Below are positions 22,852 through 34,900 of a stretch of 64,000 nt of DNA, piece after piece. A program made the translations under genes and the position numbers. This DNA is from Carettochelys insculpta. Taxonomy: Eukaryota > Chordata > Testudines > Carettochelyidae. The notes beneath the pieces are model-generated. The model had not been told where the DNA came from, did not search any database, and worked only from the letters and a program-made list of their open reading frames with translations. Position 1 is the stretch's first letter, and each line of letters begins with the position of its first letter. The stretch covers positions 273,273,798 through 273,337,797 of the forward strand of contig NC_134138.1 in assembly GCF_033958435.1 (NCBI RefSeq), read 5' to 3'.

Positions 22852-23334
22852 CAGTAATCCCTAGAAATGTGCAATTTCAAGTTGTGCTTAATTCTCATGA
22901 ATGCAAGTTAAGCACGACTCAAAATCCTGCTTCCCCTGACCCCGGTTCAAACCCCCCTGCACAGCCCTGGTTCACCACCCGCAGCTCTGGCTCACCCCTG
23001 CGCATGGCTCTGACTCAACCTGCTTCAGGGTCGTGCAACCCTGGCTCAACTTCATACCCCCACGCCCCTGCAGCCCTAACCCACCCCAGGTTTAACCCCC
23101 CTCTGCTCCCCTCCCATGGCCCCAATTCACCACCAGGCTTAACCCTCCCCAACTGCCCTCCCAGTCCCAAGACTCACCTTCCAAAAGGAGCGCCAGGTGT
23201 TCTTGCTGCTTCCCCGGCTGCAGAACATGTGTTCTGCTGGGGAAAAAAGCCCCCCTCCCTCCCGACTTAATTGAAATTTGAGTTATGCGAGGGTGCGTGG
23301 GAACGCAACCCTCGCATAACTCGAGAGACTACTG
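22852..23334. mobile_element. Tigger/pogo-like MITE, TA target
   Basis: Left end CAGTAATCCCTAG and right end CTCGAGAGACTACTG, flanked by TA on both sides (22850-22851, 23335-23336). CAGT…TCCCT ends with TA duplication are typical of Tigger/pogo derivatives. The interior (about 22920-23180) is a C-rich imperfect tandem array (‘ccctggttcaac’-like units). Confidence 0.7.
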
Positions 23335-23336
23335 TA

Positions 23337-24004
23337 TTATTATTTACACTTACTCCATAGAAGGCCTGGTTGTGGATCAGGACCCCTTTGTGCTAGGTGC
23401 TATACAGACAGCTTTAGGAGACAAGCTCCCAAAGAGGTCAGGCAGGCTTATTGAGTCAGGCCATAAACCCCGAAATTCTTAGGATATTTACTATGGAAAA
23501 GCCAGTTTAAAATCTGAGGGAAAATGACATAGCAAATATCTGTTGCCATGCTGAGCGGCCGATGATCCCACATTTTGTAGCTGTCTAAGAAGAATTATCA
23601 AAGAGTGGCTGAGCAGCAAAATCAAAGTCCTTCCAACAGCCAAGGTTAAAAGTTGAGCTGATAGCTTTATCTTATTGCTGAGAAGCACATTATATTATTA
23701 ACAGAAAAAGATCAAACCATACTACCATGGGCTGTGACCTCATTAGACTTCTTAAACTAATCAGAGTAAGATTAGATCAGTGCTTGAAAGGGAGATCAAA
23801 AGAAAGACCAGGTCTTCAAGGAAACTGTGGTGGGGTTTCAGCAGGTGGCACTTTTTCCTGTAAATCAGCATTGAGCTAGTTGCAGAACATTGTGGTAAGA
23901 GCACCCGTGCAATGTATAGAACTGAGTTCTCAATGCATTGTGGGCATTAAAGATCTCAATGCAATTTTTGCTAAAGCTTTGTTGTTTGCCCTGATGCAAT
24001 AGTC
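23337..24004. other. Intergenic, nothing recognised
   Basis: AT-rich without supported feature. ‘ggatcaggacccctttgtgc…agacaag’ (23375-23425) looks like a fragment of a dispersed repeat that I cannot name. Confidence 0.4.
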
Positions 24005-24337
24005 CAGGGGTGAGCAGAGGGAGGGACTTCCCCAGGGAGGCATGGAATTTCATAAGTGGGGAGCAGCATGATCATCTACTGGGTCTCACACGCATCCATC
24101 TCATTAAAAAAGTTGAACTGTTACTGTTTTTATGTATGCATAATCACATTTATATACTGATTAATAAAGTTTTTACTTTTCATGTACTTATTTTCTTACA
24201 CCTGCCAAAAGGGGTTTTTTGCACATTAACATAACTGAATTTTGCATCAGTTTGGATTACATTAGACAGGTTGTGGGGGGCCTGGCAATTGTATGGAGGA
24301 AAAGTGGGGCCCAACTTAACAACTTTGCTCACCCCTG
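24005..24337. mobile_element. hAT-type MITE (family A)
   Basis: Ends CAGGGGTGAGCA and TGCTCACCCCTG are perfect inverted repeats. Flanking 8-mers caatagtc and cactaaac match at 5 of 8, so the duplication is only weakly preserved. Same family as 59680-60009. Confidence 0.8.
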
Positions 24338-25270
24338 CACTAAACAGTCTTCAATTGCTGAGAAGACCTGGTTATAGTAAGATTGATCCTCTGACAGGTT
24401 TAAAACAATTTGCATCTTCTAATGCAGACACAACATTATATTTTAAGCATATCCCTTAATCACATCAGTACTAGAGCTACGCAAGTAATGATTTGGTTTT
24501 ATTTGCTGGAATTTTTTTTAAAGATGGGTTGGGTCAACTTGAAAAAAAATTTAGAATTTGTGGCAAATTATGTTTAAAAAAAGTTGTTTTGTGTCACAAA
24601 CATTTTGTTCATTTTTGAGGGGTTTCTTTTGTTGTTTTTTTATTTTTTTTAAATATGTGGGGGGGTTTTGTAAATGTAAGGAAAATCCAAAACAAAAAGT
24701 ATTTTTGACCCCCCCCCAAAAATCAAAACATTGCTTTAAAATGTCATCGATGGGAAAAAAATGACATGAACAATTTAGTGAACTGGACACAAATTCATGA
24801 AACGTTTTAGTGTTGCCAAATCCTCCTTTAAAAAAAAAAAGGTTTTAGATGAAAAACTTTCCCCTGCTCTGACGAGAACTTTGTGTGGATCAACAGCTGC
24901 AGAGGGACAATTTAGCAAGTTTGTCCAAAGCATCTCCGGGACAATGACAGTGATATAATGACCAATGCACCCAACTGTGGCATGGAAGGAAATAGTGAGA
25001 GAGGCATCAGACACCAACAGGAGCTGAGCCCATGGTTATAAATGATGATGATGACAGTATAGTACAAATAAATACAACATATACAGTATAAGTTTACAGC
25101 TTACAGTACTACTGTTGTTGGTAAAGAAAGTACTCTGCATGCATTTTTGTTTGTTTCTTAAGATTTAATCTTGTTTTTCTTTAGTGCTATGCATTGCTAG
25201 GTATACCTCTCTATTATCCAGAATATTTGAATATCTGGCAACCTCCAGGTCCCAGGGCTGCCTGATAGGA
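24338..25270. other. Intergenic, nothing firmly recognised
   Basis: AT-rich with several homopolymer runs. 25195-25270 has ‘ggcaacctccaggtccc’ wording like the mariner-type MITE family but no paired end. Confidence 0.4.
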
Positions 25271-25279
25271 AAGCGTTTA

Positions 25280-26395
25280 CTGTAATATAATAGACATTAT
25301 GGAAACTTTGTGGAATAAGGGTAATCAATGGGACATGGTAATACTAGAGTCAAATATATAGGAATGATAGAGCAGTTCATTCTGGTGGAGTGGAGGCATT
25401 ATATGTAAAGGAAAGCAAAGAGTCAAATAAAGTAAAAACCTGAAATGGCTCAAACTGTACTGTAGAATCTCTATGGAGAGAAATTCTATCCTTGAACAAG
25501 GAGAGTAACAGCAGGAATATATAACCAGCTACCTGAACAGAATGGTGATGGTAGTTGTGAAATCCTCTGGAAGGTTAGAGATTACAAAGGCAAATAGTGC
25601 AATAATAATGTGCTATTTCAACTATCCTCATGTTGAATTGGTGCATGTCATGTCTGAAGGGATTCAGAGAGATCTTTTCTCGACATTCGTAATGACTTCT
25701 TGGAGCAGCTTTTCCTGGAGCCCACAAGGGGAGAAGCAATTCTTGATTTAGTCCTAAGGGAAGCATAGTATTTGGTCCAAGAAGACAATAGCTGAACCGC
25801 TTTGTAACAGTGATTATAAAGAAATTAAATTTAATATCTTAGGGTGGAGTGGAGAATGCCAAAGTAACCCAGCACAGTAGCTTTTATTTTGAAAAAAACT
25901 ACACAAAAGGAGGAAGCTAGTTAAATAAAAGTTAAAAGGAATAATCTGAGTGAAATGCCTGCAAGCTGTGTGAAAATATTTTAAAACGTCATAATAGAGG
26001 TTCAAACTAAATGTATATGCCAAATTTACAAAATAGCAGAGGACCAAAAACCGCCACCCTGTCTAAACAGACTGCAAGAGATGGTTATAGGCAAAAAGGC
26101 ATCCTTTGAAAAATTGTAAGTCAAATCCAAGTGAGGAAAATAGAAAGGAGCGTAAACTCTGGCAAGTCAAGTGTAGAAGTATGAGGCAGGCCAAGAAAGA
26201 ATTTGAAGAGCAGCTATCCAAAAACACAAATACTGTAACACCAACAAGTATTTTAGGTACATCTGAAGCAGGACATCTGCTAAAAATCAGTCTGGTGGAC
26301 TGAGGTGCTAAAGGAGCACTCAAGGAACAAAGGCATTTTGAAAAAACTATGTGCAATTTTTGCAGGCCCAACCTTACTCATATGCAGAATATCAA
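25280..26395 (+). mobile_element. CR1 LINE, internal part of ORF2
   Basis: Broken frames carry CR1 ORF2 endonuclease-side and linker sequence: SAIIMCYFNYPHVELVHVMS and QGEKQFLIxxVL-type text (25542-25760), then ERKLWQVKCRSMRQAKKEFE (26140-26210). Stops and frameshifts show it is dead. Confidence 0.75.
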
Positions 26396-26399
26396 ATCA

Positions 26400-26470
26400 A
26401 AAAGCAGTCAAGTAGCACTTTAAAGACTAGCAAAATAGTTTATTAGGTGAGCTTTACAGACATAGTAGAG
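26400..26470 (+). mobile_element. Penelope-tail-like repeat fragment
   Basis: Contains ‘agcagtcaagtagcactt’ and ‘tttattaggtgagctt’, as in 61410-61475. Confidence 0.6.
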
Positions 26471-26660
26471 AGTTTTATGCCAAAATAATTTACAAACTTT
26501 AAAAACGATAGGCTAAATCTCAGAAGGTGCTGACTTTCTTAGAAGAACAGAAGAATGACTATGCTGAGATAGACCTGGTCTTCAAACAGTAGCCAGGGCC
26601 AGAAACTTCACAGGGAATGAAGAGAACAGGCAACATTGAGTTTCACCTCCTGCGTCATAC

Positions 26661-27150
26661 AGAATCACAGAATCATAGGGCTGGAAGGGACCTCAGGAGG
26701 TCATCTAGTCCAGCCCCCTGCTTCAAGCAGGATCAACCCCTACTAAGTCATCCCAGCCAGGACCTTGTCCAGCCTGGACTTAAAAACCCCAAGCGATGGA
26801 GAATCCACCACCTCTCTAGGCAACACATTCCAATGTTTCACCACCCGCCTGGTGAAGTAGTTTTTCCTAATATCTAACCTACACCTCTCCCTCTTCAACT
26901 TCTGACCATTGCTCCTTGTTCTGCCATCTGACACCACTGAGAACAGTTTCTCACCCTCCTTTTTAGAGCTGCCATTCAGGAAGTCGAAGGCTGCTATTAA
27001 ATCACCTCTAAGTCTTCTCTTCTGTAAACTAAACAAGTCCAAGGATAGCCCTCAGCCTATCTTCATAGGTCTTGTGCTCCAGACCCTTAATCATTTTTGT
27101 TGCCCTTCGCTGAACCTGCTCCAGCAAATCCACATCCTTTTTATACTGGG
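26661..27150 (-). mobile_element. CR1 LINE 3' end
   Basis: The minus frame 27042-26743 reads [20 protein letters not shown] … RRVVKHWNVLPREVVDSPSL, the C-terminus of CR1 ORF2, and ends with the CR1 3' terminus (‘tcacagaatcata’ on the plus strand, from 26661). Well preserved. Confidence 0.93.
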
Positions 27151-27172
27151 GGGCTTCGGTTATACAGTCTTA

Positions 27173-27600
27173 GGTTGCCTCTACACATGCGACCTCCCCT
27201 CAGAGGTGGCATGGTAATGAGGCAATTGGAAGCAGGTGCTAACGTGCATATTCAGCACCTCATTAGCATAATAAAGTTCATGTGGCTTTCAAAGTGCAGA
27301 CTAGAATTGCAGATTGACAGTGAAGATGGGGGCAGCTTCAAAATAAGCACCCCACTTTGACATTCCCATACTCCCACAGAACTAGATGGGCATAAGAGAA
27401 TGTCAAAGTGGGGTGCTTATTTCAAAGCTGCCCCCATCTACACTGTCAGTCTGCAATTTGAAGTCTGTACTTTGAAATTCACATGGCTGCCATTATGCTA
27501 ATGAAGCACTGAATATGCATGTTAGCACCTCATTAGCCTGCTTCCAATTGCCTCATTACCATGCCACCTCCAACAGGAGGTGGCATGTGTAGAAGCAGCC
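27173..27600. mobile_element. Foldback PIF/Harbinger-type MITE, TSD TTA
   Basis: Ends GGTTGCCTCTACACATGC and GCATGTGTAGAAGCAGCC with TTA at 27170-27172 and 27601-27603, the canonical Harbinger target. Nearly the whole 428 bp folds on itself (‘gtcaaagtggggtgcttatt’ against its complement). Confidence 0.93.
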
Positions 27601-27604
27601 TTAG

Positions 27605-28660
27605 ATTCTTGCGGTTTGAAGCATCTGGTTGCCTTACAGACCATGGCTGATAGCTCAGGATCAGCTGATCCCCCAGGAACTCATCTAATTATTTTTTGAA
27701 CTTATTCTTTTGGCTTTCACAACTTCCCAGAGCAATGAGCTCCACGGGTTAACTGTGCATTGTGTGAAAAAGTTATATCCTTTTGTTTTAAACCTGCTGC
27801 TTATTAATTCCCTCCGGTGATCCTTAGTTCTGGTGTTATGTGAAACAATTCCCTATTTACTTTCTCCACACCATTCATGATTTTATAGCTCTCTATCACA
27901 TTCCTCTTTAGTCACCTTTTTTCCATGCTGTACAGACATGCTGTCTTTTTAATCTCTTCTCGGGGGGGCTGGTTTCAAACCCAGATCACTTTTTTTTATT
28001 GCCCTTCTCTGTATCTTTTGTTGTTATATCTTTTTCTGAGAAGGGATGCCAAGAACTGTGCACAGCATTAAATGTGTGGGCATACCATGGATTTCTACTG
28101 TGTCATTATGGTATTTTCTATTTTATCTATCATTTCTCTAATGGTTCCTCATATTCCGTTAGCTTTTTGATTAACACTGCATATTGAGCATATGTTTCAG
28201 AACTAGCCACGATGACTCCAAGATGTCTTTTTTGTGTGACAAATATCAGAGGGGTAATCCTGTTAGTCTGTATCTGCAAAAACCGCGGGAAGTCCTGTGG
28301 CACCTTATAGACTAACAGATACATTGGAGCATAAGCTTTTGTGGGTCTTTGCCCAGGAAAGCTTATGCTCCAATATATCTGTGAGTCGATAAGGTGCCAC
28401 AGGACTTCTCGTTTTTTCTTGAGTGGTAACAGTTAATTTTGATGCCATTTTTTTATGTGAGTATGTTTTCTCATGTGCAACACTTTGTACTTATTAGCAT
28501 TGACTTTCACCTCCCCTTTTGTCACCCAGTTTTGTGAGATCTTGTGTAACACTTTGCAGTCAGCTTGGGACTCAAGTATTTTAAGTAATTTTTTATCATC
28601 TGCAAATTTTGAGTGTTTCTGTTCACACCATTTGCCGTTAAATCCCCTGGGCCCATGGCA
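27605..28660 (-). mobile_element. CR1 LINE, antisense copy
   Basis: Plus-strand text such as ‘caatgagctccacgggttaa’ (27734-27753) and ‘gtcacccagttttgtgagatc’ (from 28520) is the complement of the CR1 3' half. It is interrupted at 28255-28425 by a palindromic Penelope tail. Many stops. Confidence 0.7.
28255..28425. mobile_element. Penelope-tail inverted repeat
   Basis: Two copies of the tail, ‘aagtcctgtggcaccttata…’ then its complement ‘…ataaggtgccacaggactt’, face each other around ‘tgtgggtctttgccca’. Inserted into CR1 sequence. Confidence 0.8.
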
Positions 28661-28664
28661 ATTG

Positions 28665-28745
28665 CCCCTCCAATTGGTGGACATATGGCTACTGGGCAAG
28701 AAGGACCATGGTCTGACCCAATGTGGCAGTTCTTGTGCTCTTATT
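28665..28745 (+). mobile_element. CR1 LINE 3' tip, plus strand
   Basis: ‘accatggtctgacccaatgt’ followed by ‘ggcagttcttgtgctctta’ is the CR1 3' end in plus orientation. Confidence 0.65.
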
Positions 28746-29164
28746 CCTCTGGTAGATTTTTTTCAACAGGCACCTGTTTGAAGTTCCTCATGGGCTTAGA
28801 ACATTAGAACAAGTGACTGGAAGATGGATTAAAAGGTAGAGATCAGGTGAGATTGTCAAAAATAAGTGATAATTACCTTTATCGTTTGGATATCACCTCC
28901 ATATATTAGATAGGGAGATTGGAAATAGCTATGAATAATTTCCAGTGTATGTAAGACCTCAATCCCACAATGATTTGCACAAAAGTGTATTGCTATTCAC
29001 TGAAAATTGTGTTCACTTCACAGGGACTATTTGCAGTGTGTAAGTCTTTGAAGAATTGAGGCCTAATTCCATGTTCCGCAGTAATGTCATGATGTTAAAA
29101 ATGTGTATTACCTGTCCTACTTATATGTACCATTGATGTTCTCCGACTCCTTGTAGTGATGGGT

Positions 29165-29213
29165 GATTGGCGGATTCATAGACTCTAAGGCCAGGAGGAG
29201 GAATAATGAGATC
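29165..29213 (-). mobile_element. CR1/SINE 3' end split by hAT insertion (left part)
   Basis: ‘ggattcatagactctaaggc’ and ‘gagatcatccagtc’ are the first half of an antisense CR1-type 3' end; the rest resumes at 30005 (‘gtctagtctgacctc’). Confidence 0.7.
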
Positions 29214-29221
29214 ATCCAGTC

Positions 29222-30004
29222 CAGGGGTGGCCAACATGTGGCCCACAGGCTGCAGCCTTTTCATCCAGCCCGCAGAGCCAGTAGCAGCGCCATTTTGAAA
29301 GCTGGCTGGGTGGCTCCAAGCCACATGCAGATCTTTAAGGAGGCATTTGCGGCTCCCGCCACTGCTGCTGCTCACTCCTCCTCTGGCTCCTTGCCCTTCC
29401 ATGCTGAAAGAGTAGAACTCAATTTAATTGGTTTAAGGGCCAGCAGGAGGTATCCAGCTGTTAAATCAATAAACTGAGTCCCATTATTTCAGCTCACCAA
29501 GGCAGGGAGCTGCCCCTGCCGCACAGTACATGGGAAAAAAGGAGGGCTGGGGGGAGCTGCACAGCTGGCATGAGGAGGAGACAGCAGTCCAGCAAAGGAG
29601 CAGCTGGGGGTGGCAGCATGCGGAGCTCATGTGTAAGGTAAGTTTGAGGCTGCAACAGGTTAAGCCTGGGGATGGTTTGTGGCTGTGAGGGGTTATGCCT
29701 TGTGGGAGAGGGGGCAGTGTGAGGCTGCAAGGTGTTAAGCCTGGGGGAGCTGGGGCTGGTTTGTGGCTGTGAGGGGTTAAGCCTGGGGGGGGCAGTTTGG
29801 GGCTGCAAGGAGTTAAGCCTGGGAGTGGGACGGTGGTTTGTTGCCATGAAGAGTTAAGCCTGGGGGTGGGGAGGTGGTTTGGGGCTGTGAGAGGTTAAGC
29901 CTATGAGTGGGGGTGGGGCAGGTTTGGGGCTATTTTGTGTTCAGCCCCTGGAACATGCAAAAAATTGCCATACGGCCCCCAATGAAAAAGGTTGGACGCC
30001 CCCA
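29222..30004. mobile_element. hAT-type MITE (family B) with internal minisatellite
   Basis: Left CAGGGGTGGCCAAC and right GTTGGACGCCCCCA are inverted repeats. Flanking ATCCAGTC and GTCTAGTC match at 6 of 8, and removing the element restores a continuous CR1-type end. A G-rich tandem array (unit near 40 bp, ‘gtggtttgtggctgtgaggggttaagcctgggg’ in diverged copies) fills about 29630-29930 and causes a spurious 117-codon minus ORF. Confidence 0.85.
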
Positions 30005-30193
30005 GTCTAGTCTGACCTCTCAGAAGAGGTAGGGTAAATTCAGGATCTAGGCCTTCAACAGATAGAGCAGTTCCCATCTTTCTTTCCCATGTTGCCACTT
30101 GGGATACCCAAAGCAAAGGCTATCATCAGAAAAAAAGATTAAAAGTCTGGTGTCGTGCACCCACTGTTGCAGGAGACATTTTGTTGAGAGTTC

Positions 30194-30430
30194 TTGTCTG
30201 AAAAACAAGCACACTCAATGGGACTTGTACCTGATCATATTACAATGATCTGTCTTGGCCCATCACCACTACTTCCCAAAATATTGTTGGAAACAAACCA
30301 AAAAGTAAAGGAGCTGGATCACGGTATTTTCCACACTCTGGGGATCTGGGAAATGGATTTGTTAATTTGTTGGATCGCCATTTTTGTTACTATTTTTACA
30401 GCAACCGAAAGTCTTATAAGTGCTCTGTGG
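30194..30430 (+). other. Unrecognised open frame cut by hAT-like insertion
   Basis: An ATG frame (MSEKQAHSMGLVPDHITMIC…) ends in a hydrophobic stretch, LLICWIAIFVTIFTATESLI, and then runs into the hAT-like block at 30431. It could be a scrap of a retroelement membrane protein or chance; I recognise no family. Confidence 0.2.
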
Positions 30431-31050
30431 CAGGGATCCGCAAAATGGGGGGGCAGGCACCCATGGGAGTATGAAATTTCATAAGGGGGGCACAGCACAA
30501 TCAGCCGCTGGGCCTCAGGCTCACCCATCTCCTTAAAATGCTGAAATACGTTATTGTTTTAAGTGGGGCCCAACCAGGGAGGGCCGGGACTGTGGAGGGA
30601 TGCAGCTGTCCGACCACCCAGGGAGGGCCCGGGCCTCAGCTATCCAGCTGCCCCAGGGAAGCCTAGGCTGTGGTTGCTTTGGTACCGGGGAGGGCTGAGT
30701 TCAGGATGGGGCTGTACCTGTCTGGCTGCCCAGAGAGGGCTGGGGCTGAAGCCAGGGCCTGGATCTAACCTTCCTGCTACCAAGCACTCTGGCTGGCCAG
30801 AAAGGGTGGGCCCATGCCACTCCCTGGGACGGGAACTACGAGGTCAGGGGGTGGGGGCAATAATCTGGAGTGTGAGCTTGGCTTGGTTACATGGGGCGTG
30901 GTAGCAGTGGAAGAGGTGGGGCCTCGGGCAGAAGAGATGGGGCTAGCACCTGCATTCCCCAGGTTTGTCTTCATCCACCACTCACGCTATGGGGCCTTTT
31001 AAACTTGACATAGCTTCGGGCCTCAGCCAGTCTTAATCTGGCCCTGAAGC
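30431..31050. mobile_element. hAT family A fragment plus G-rich repeat
   Basis: 30431-30570 matches 24005-24110 and 59680-59790 (‘tatgaaatttcataag’, ‘ctcaggctcacccatctcct’). After ‘agtggggcccaacc’ the sequence changes to imperfect G-rich repeats. The right end was not found. Confidence 0.5.
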
Positions 31051-31905
31051 CCATCACTGATGCATCCTAAACTCTTTATCATTCCTGAACAACAGCAACC
31101 CCTTATGCTCTCTCTTCTCCCTCCTTGTGTTCTCCCAGTTCCCATTTAACTTTTTCAGACTAGATGCACAGCGCATACGTCAGCTTACTCTCGGGGCTGC
31201 CCCGTATTTTTAACCCTCTGCCGTATCTCATTTACACTAGGACCCTCAGCTGATCGTCAGTTTGGAATATTTTTGGCAGCTGTGAAAACGATATGTGCTA
31301 CATTTAAACATGCAGACTTAATGCCAGCAAGGACCCAGTCAGAGTTTCTGCTGATATTGATCACACACGGCTCATCCAATAAAAAGTATGTTACTTAGTT
31401 TGTGAACACAGTAGCATACAAAAGGGAACAAACGAAACAGCATAGACCCAACTTCTCTCTTCCACCTCTGACAGAGGCAAAGTTCTCTGATCTAGGGCTA
31501 AAAGACAAATTCCAGTTCCACCCCTGGTTGATCCTTTTGGAGGTGTTTGACTCCCACCCAGAAATCATGTCAGTTGTCATTTACCTTCAGCAGTAAAATA
31601 CACAGTTCTGTGCCCTTACATTGAAAAACAAGTGTCCCTCGCAGTTTAAGTGAACAGAAGTTACCTTATGTTTACCAGTTTGGTCAATTGCCGTGTAATA
31701 AAAAGCATGCTGCGTCAGTTATCTTTATCAGAGTCAACAAGCATTACTATTGGTTTTCTGAGGCTTTGTGGGGGAGTTATTCTGAATAAATCGTTAACTG
31801 AAATCTAGCAATCGCTACGGCTTGTTTTAAGAAAGGTACGTGTGTCTCGTTCTTCCCTCCTGAAAACCTCAAGATTTTCCTAAGTACCTCAAAGCATCTC
31901 TCAGC
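31051..31905. other. Intergenic, nothing recognised
   Basis: Mixed AT-rich sequence with no supported feature. Confidence 0.45.
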
Positions 31906-31908
31906 AGA

Positions 31909-34900
31909 GGCTACATCTAGACTGCAGGCTTTTGTTGACAGAAGTCTGTACTGGAGAATACTTTATGACAAAACAGTTGACAGAGCGCATCCACACACCA
32001 AGGCACATCGAAAGAGCAACCTACTCTCCTGACACAGAGTGGCTAGACAGCCCAGCCGCTCTCTTAGCAAAACAGCCAACCAGAACCACTTCAGCCAGGG
32101 TTGTAGATCACCGGTTCCTTCTGAGAGCCGGTGCCGGAGCCCTGCAGAGATTTGTGCTTAAAGGGACCCCCCTCAGACAGCTGTTCCCTGCCCCTGCTCT
32201 GGGCTTGCCTACCCCTGTCAGGCACAGCAAAGCTCTCACAGTGCCCACTGTGCTTGCCCTGCATTTGCGGGTGACACAGCTGGTCCCTGGGTGCTGTGCC
32301 GCTGGAGCTGCCGCTGGGATTGTGATGGCCCCACACAGACATGCTGCAGCTTGTGCTGCACTTTCTGGCAGCTGCCTTCCTGCTCCTCAGCGGGGTTGGC
32401 CTGAGACCATCTTTGGGACTGTCATCCTGGCTGCAGGAGCTGCACATTTGCAAACACCCCCCATGGTGCACAGGCAGTTTTGGGGGCACCACATCAGTTT
32501 GGACTGGTGGGACCAGCTGGTCATGAAGCAATGGAATGAGCAGAAGTGGCTCCAAAATTTCCACATGGGGGAGGCCACCTTCTTGGAGCTCTGTGCCTGG
32601 CTTGCCTCTGCTCTCTGGAGATGCCACACCCAGCTGTGGCCCGCCATCCCCATGGAGAAGGGGTTTGTAATCGCCCTCTGGAAGCTCACCATCCCTGACA
32701 GCTATCAGTCGGAGGGCAACTATTTTGGCATGGGGAAGTCCACCACTGGGGCGCTCCTTATGAAGGTAATGCATCCTCAGTCTGTGGTCCCCACCTGGGG
32801 TGGGGGGAATCCCACTCGAGGGTGACCCTTTGGAAGCAGGGTTGGGGCAGTGTGAGGGGTAAAAAGGGAGAAGCCCCATCCCTGGGTGGTCATGCCATCC
32901 ACCCTAACACAGCCCTGCTGCTGGGGGGAGCAGCCTCACAGAGGGGTTCCCAGAGGGCAATGGGGGAGTGGACAGGAGGGAGCTGGGGATCCCCCAATGG
33001 CCCAGGTACTCCCTCAGTACCTGTCATGAGAGTTTGGTCACAGGTTGTTAGGTCCAGCAACTTGATCCTGTTGAAAAGGGCCATCTGTCTGGGAGACCTT
33101 AACCAGGTCAAGGACAGATTTGCTGCTCTGGAGTTCCCAAACTGTGTTGGAGCCATCAATGGGACCTACATCCCAATTTGTGGTTCAGAGCATCGCTCAG
33201 CCAAGTTCATCAACAGGAAAGCTCCTTCTCCATGGTGCGGCAGGCTCTGGTCAACCACCATGGACAGTTCACAGACATTTACATCGGGTGGTCAGGCAGG
33301 GTGCATGATGCCTGTATGTTCTGCAATTCTAGCCTCTTCCGGAAGTTGGAGGCGGGCACATTCGTCCTCCACTGGGAGCTGGTATTTAGGAGCATGCAGC
33401 TGCAAGTCTGCATGATGGGGGATGAGGCCTACCCCTCATACTGTGGCTGATGAAGCCATGTACCAGACAGCCGGACCCCAGCAGGGAACAATTCAATGAG
33501 TGCCTGAACCACACCAGGATGCAGGCCGAGTGCACCTTCAGCTACCTCAAGGCATGGTTCAGTTGCCTGCTGACCTGCCTCGATGTGGGAGAGTGCAACA
33601 TCCCTGAGCTTACGGGAGCCTGTTGTATCCTGCACAACATCATGGAGGGAAAAGGGGAGGCCTTCCTTCTGGAGTGGGGGTCAGGCTCTAGCCATGAGGG
33701 GTGAGCCTATAAGCAGCCATGCACATCCACCAGCTTATCAGACAGGGCGCAGATCCAGGAGGCCATGAGGGAGAGCTTCTCCTAAGGACCCCAGTAACCT
33801 TTGCCAGGACCTCCCACACAGCAGGGCCTCCAGCTCACAGCCCGAGCCTCTCCCCACCATGACCCCTCCCTGTGGCACTTCAACCCTCCCCAACCCCTGC
33901 AGAATAAACGTACATACTTGTGCAGTGAATGATAAATGGGTTTAATGTGCAAACTATTTACAAAGTGTGGGAGGGGGATGGTTCCTGGGACTATGGCGTG
34001 GGGAGGGCCTCTCAACTTGGATATGGAGTGGGGGCTTGGGACAGGAGGTGAGGGGCCTTTCAACTGGGACATGAGGTTGGGCTTGGTGCAAGGGGTGGGG
34101 AGCCTCAGAACATGGGGCAAGGGGAGCCATGAACCCAAGGGGAAGCAGGACCCTGAGCAGTGTCAGTCTCAGGATCCCCTCTCGCCACACATTTGGGGCC
34201 TCTGTCAGGGCTGGCTTGGGGCTGGGACCAGGGGGAGGTATGGATGAGGAGAAGCTGGCACAGGCTCTGAATTGGAGTGGGGCAGGAGAAGGGTACATGG
34301 CCATTGCCCAGAGGAGAAGGCTGGGGTCCAGGGTGCCTTGCAGGAGGGCACATGGGTGTAAGGTGGCAGGAGCCGCAGCAGGCAGCTGAGCAGTGTGTCC
34401 TGCCAGATGCTGGTGACTGAGCCACAGCAGAACATCAGCTGGTCCCACAACTACCACTCAGGGTGTGCTGGATGTCCTTGAAGATGGCGACATGCTGCCA
34501 CATTATGTCCTCATGCACCCTCCACCTCCTCCCCCAGCTCTGGGGGCAGTCTCAAGGTATCGTTGGGGTGGCCTGGTCCTCAGTCCATGCTGGTCCAGCT
34601 GTAGGGAACACAAGGAGGACAAGTCAGTGAGTGATTCATGCAACACAGCCCCAGAGCCCGTGCCCCCCACTGTGAGCAGTGAACAACACTCCTTAGGTCT
34701 AAGGTCAGCTTTAACAAGGCCCAGAGGCAGGAACCATAGAGCGCTGATTGCTGCAGACAGAAGGCCCCCTGGAAGGTCTACACAACCTTTTGTCGACAGA
34801 TCTCTCTCAGAGGCATTCTTCCTTGTGGCAAGCGGGGTACGGCTGTCAACAAAACTGTTCTGTTCTGTTGACTCACTATCGACAGAATGCACATTGCATC

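Noticed and set aside
25195..25270. Another copy of the CAGG…mariner-type MITE
   Set aside because: Some shared words but no paired inverted end or TA duplication.
31932..32879. 262-codon minus-strand ORF opposite the Harbinger transposase
   Set aside because: It is the antisense shadow of the transposase frame, which has clear family motifs.
33954..34457. 167-codon minus-strand ORF as the second (Myb-like) Harbinger gene
   Set aside because: Proline- and alanine-rich without tryptophan-spaced Myb/SANT helices.
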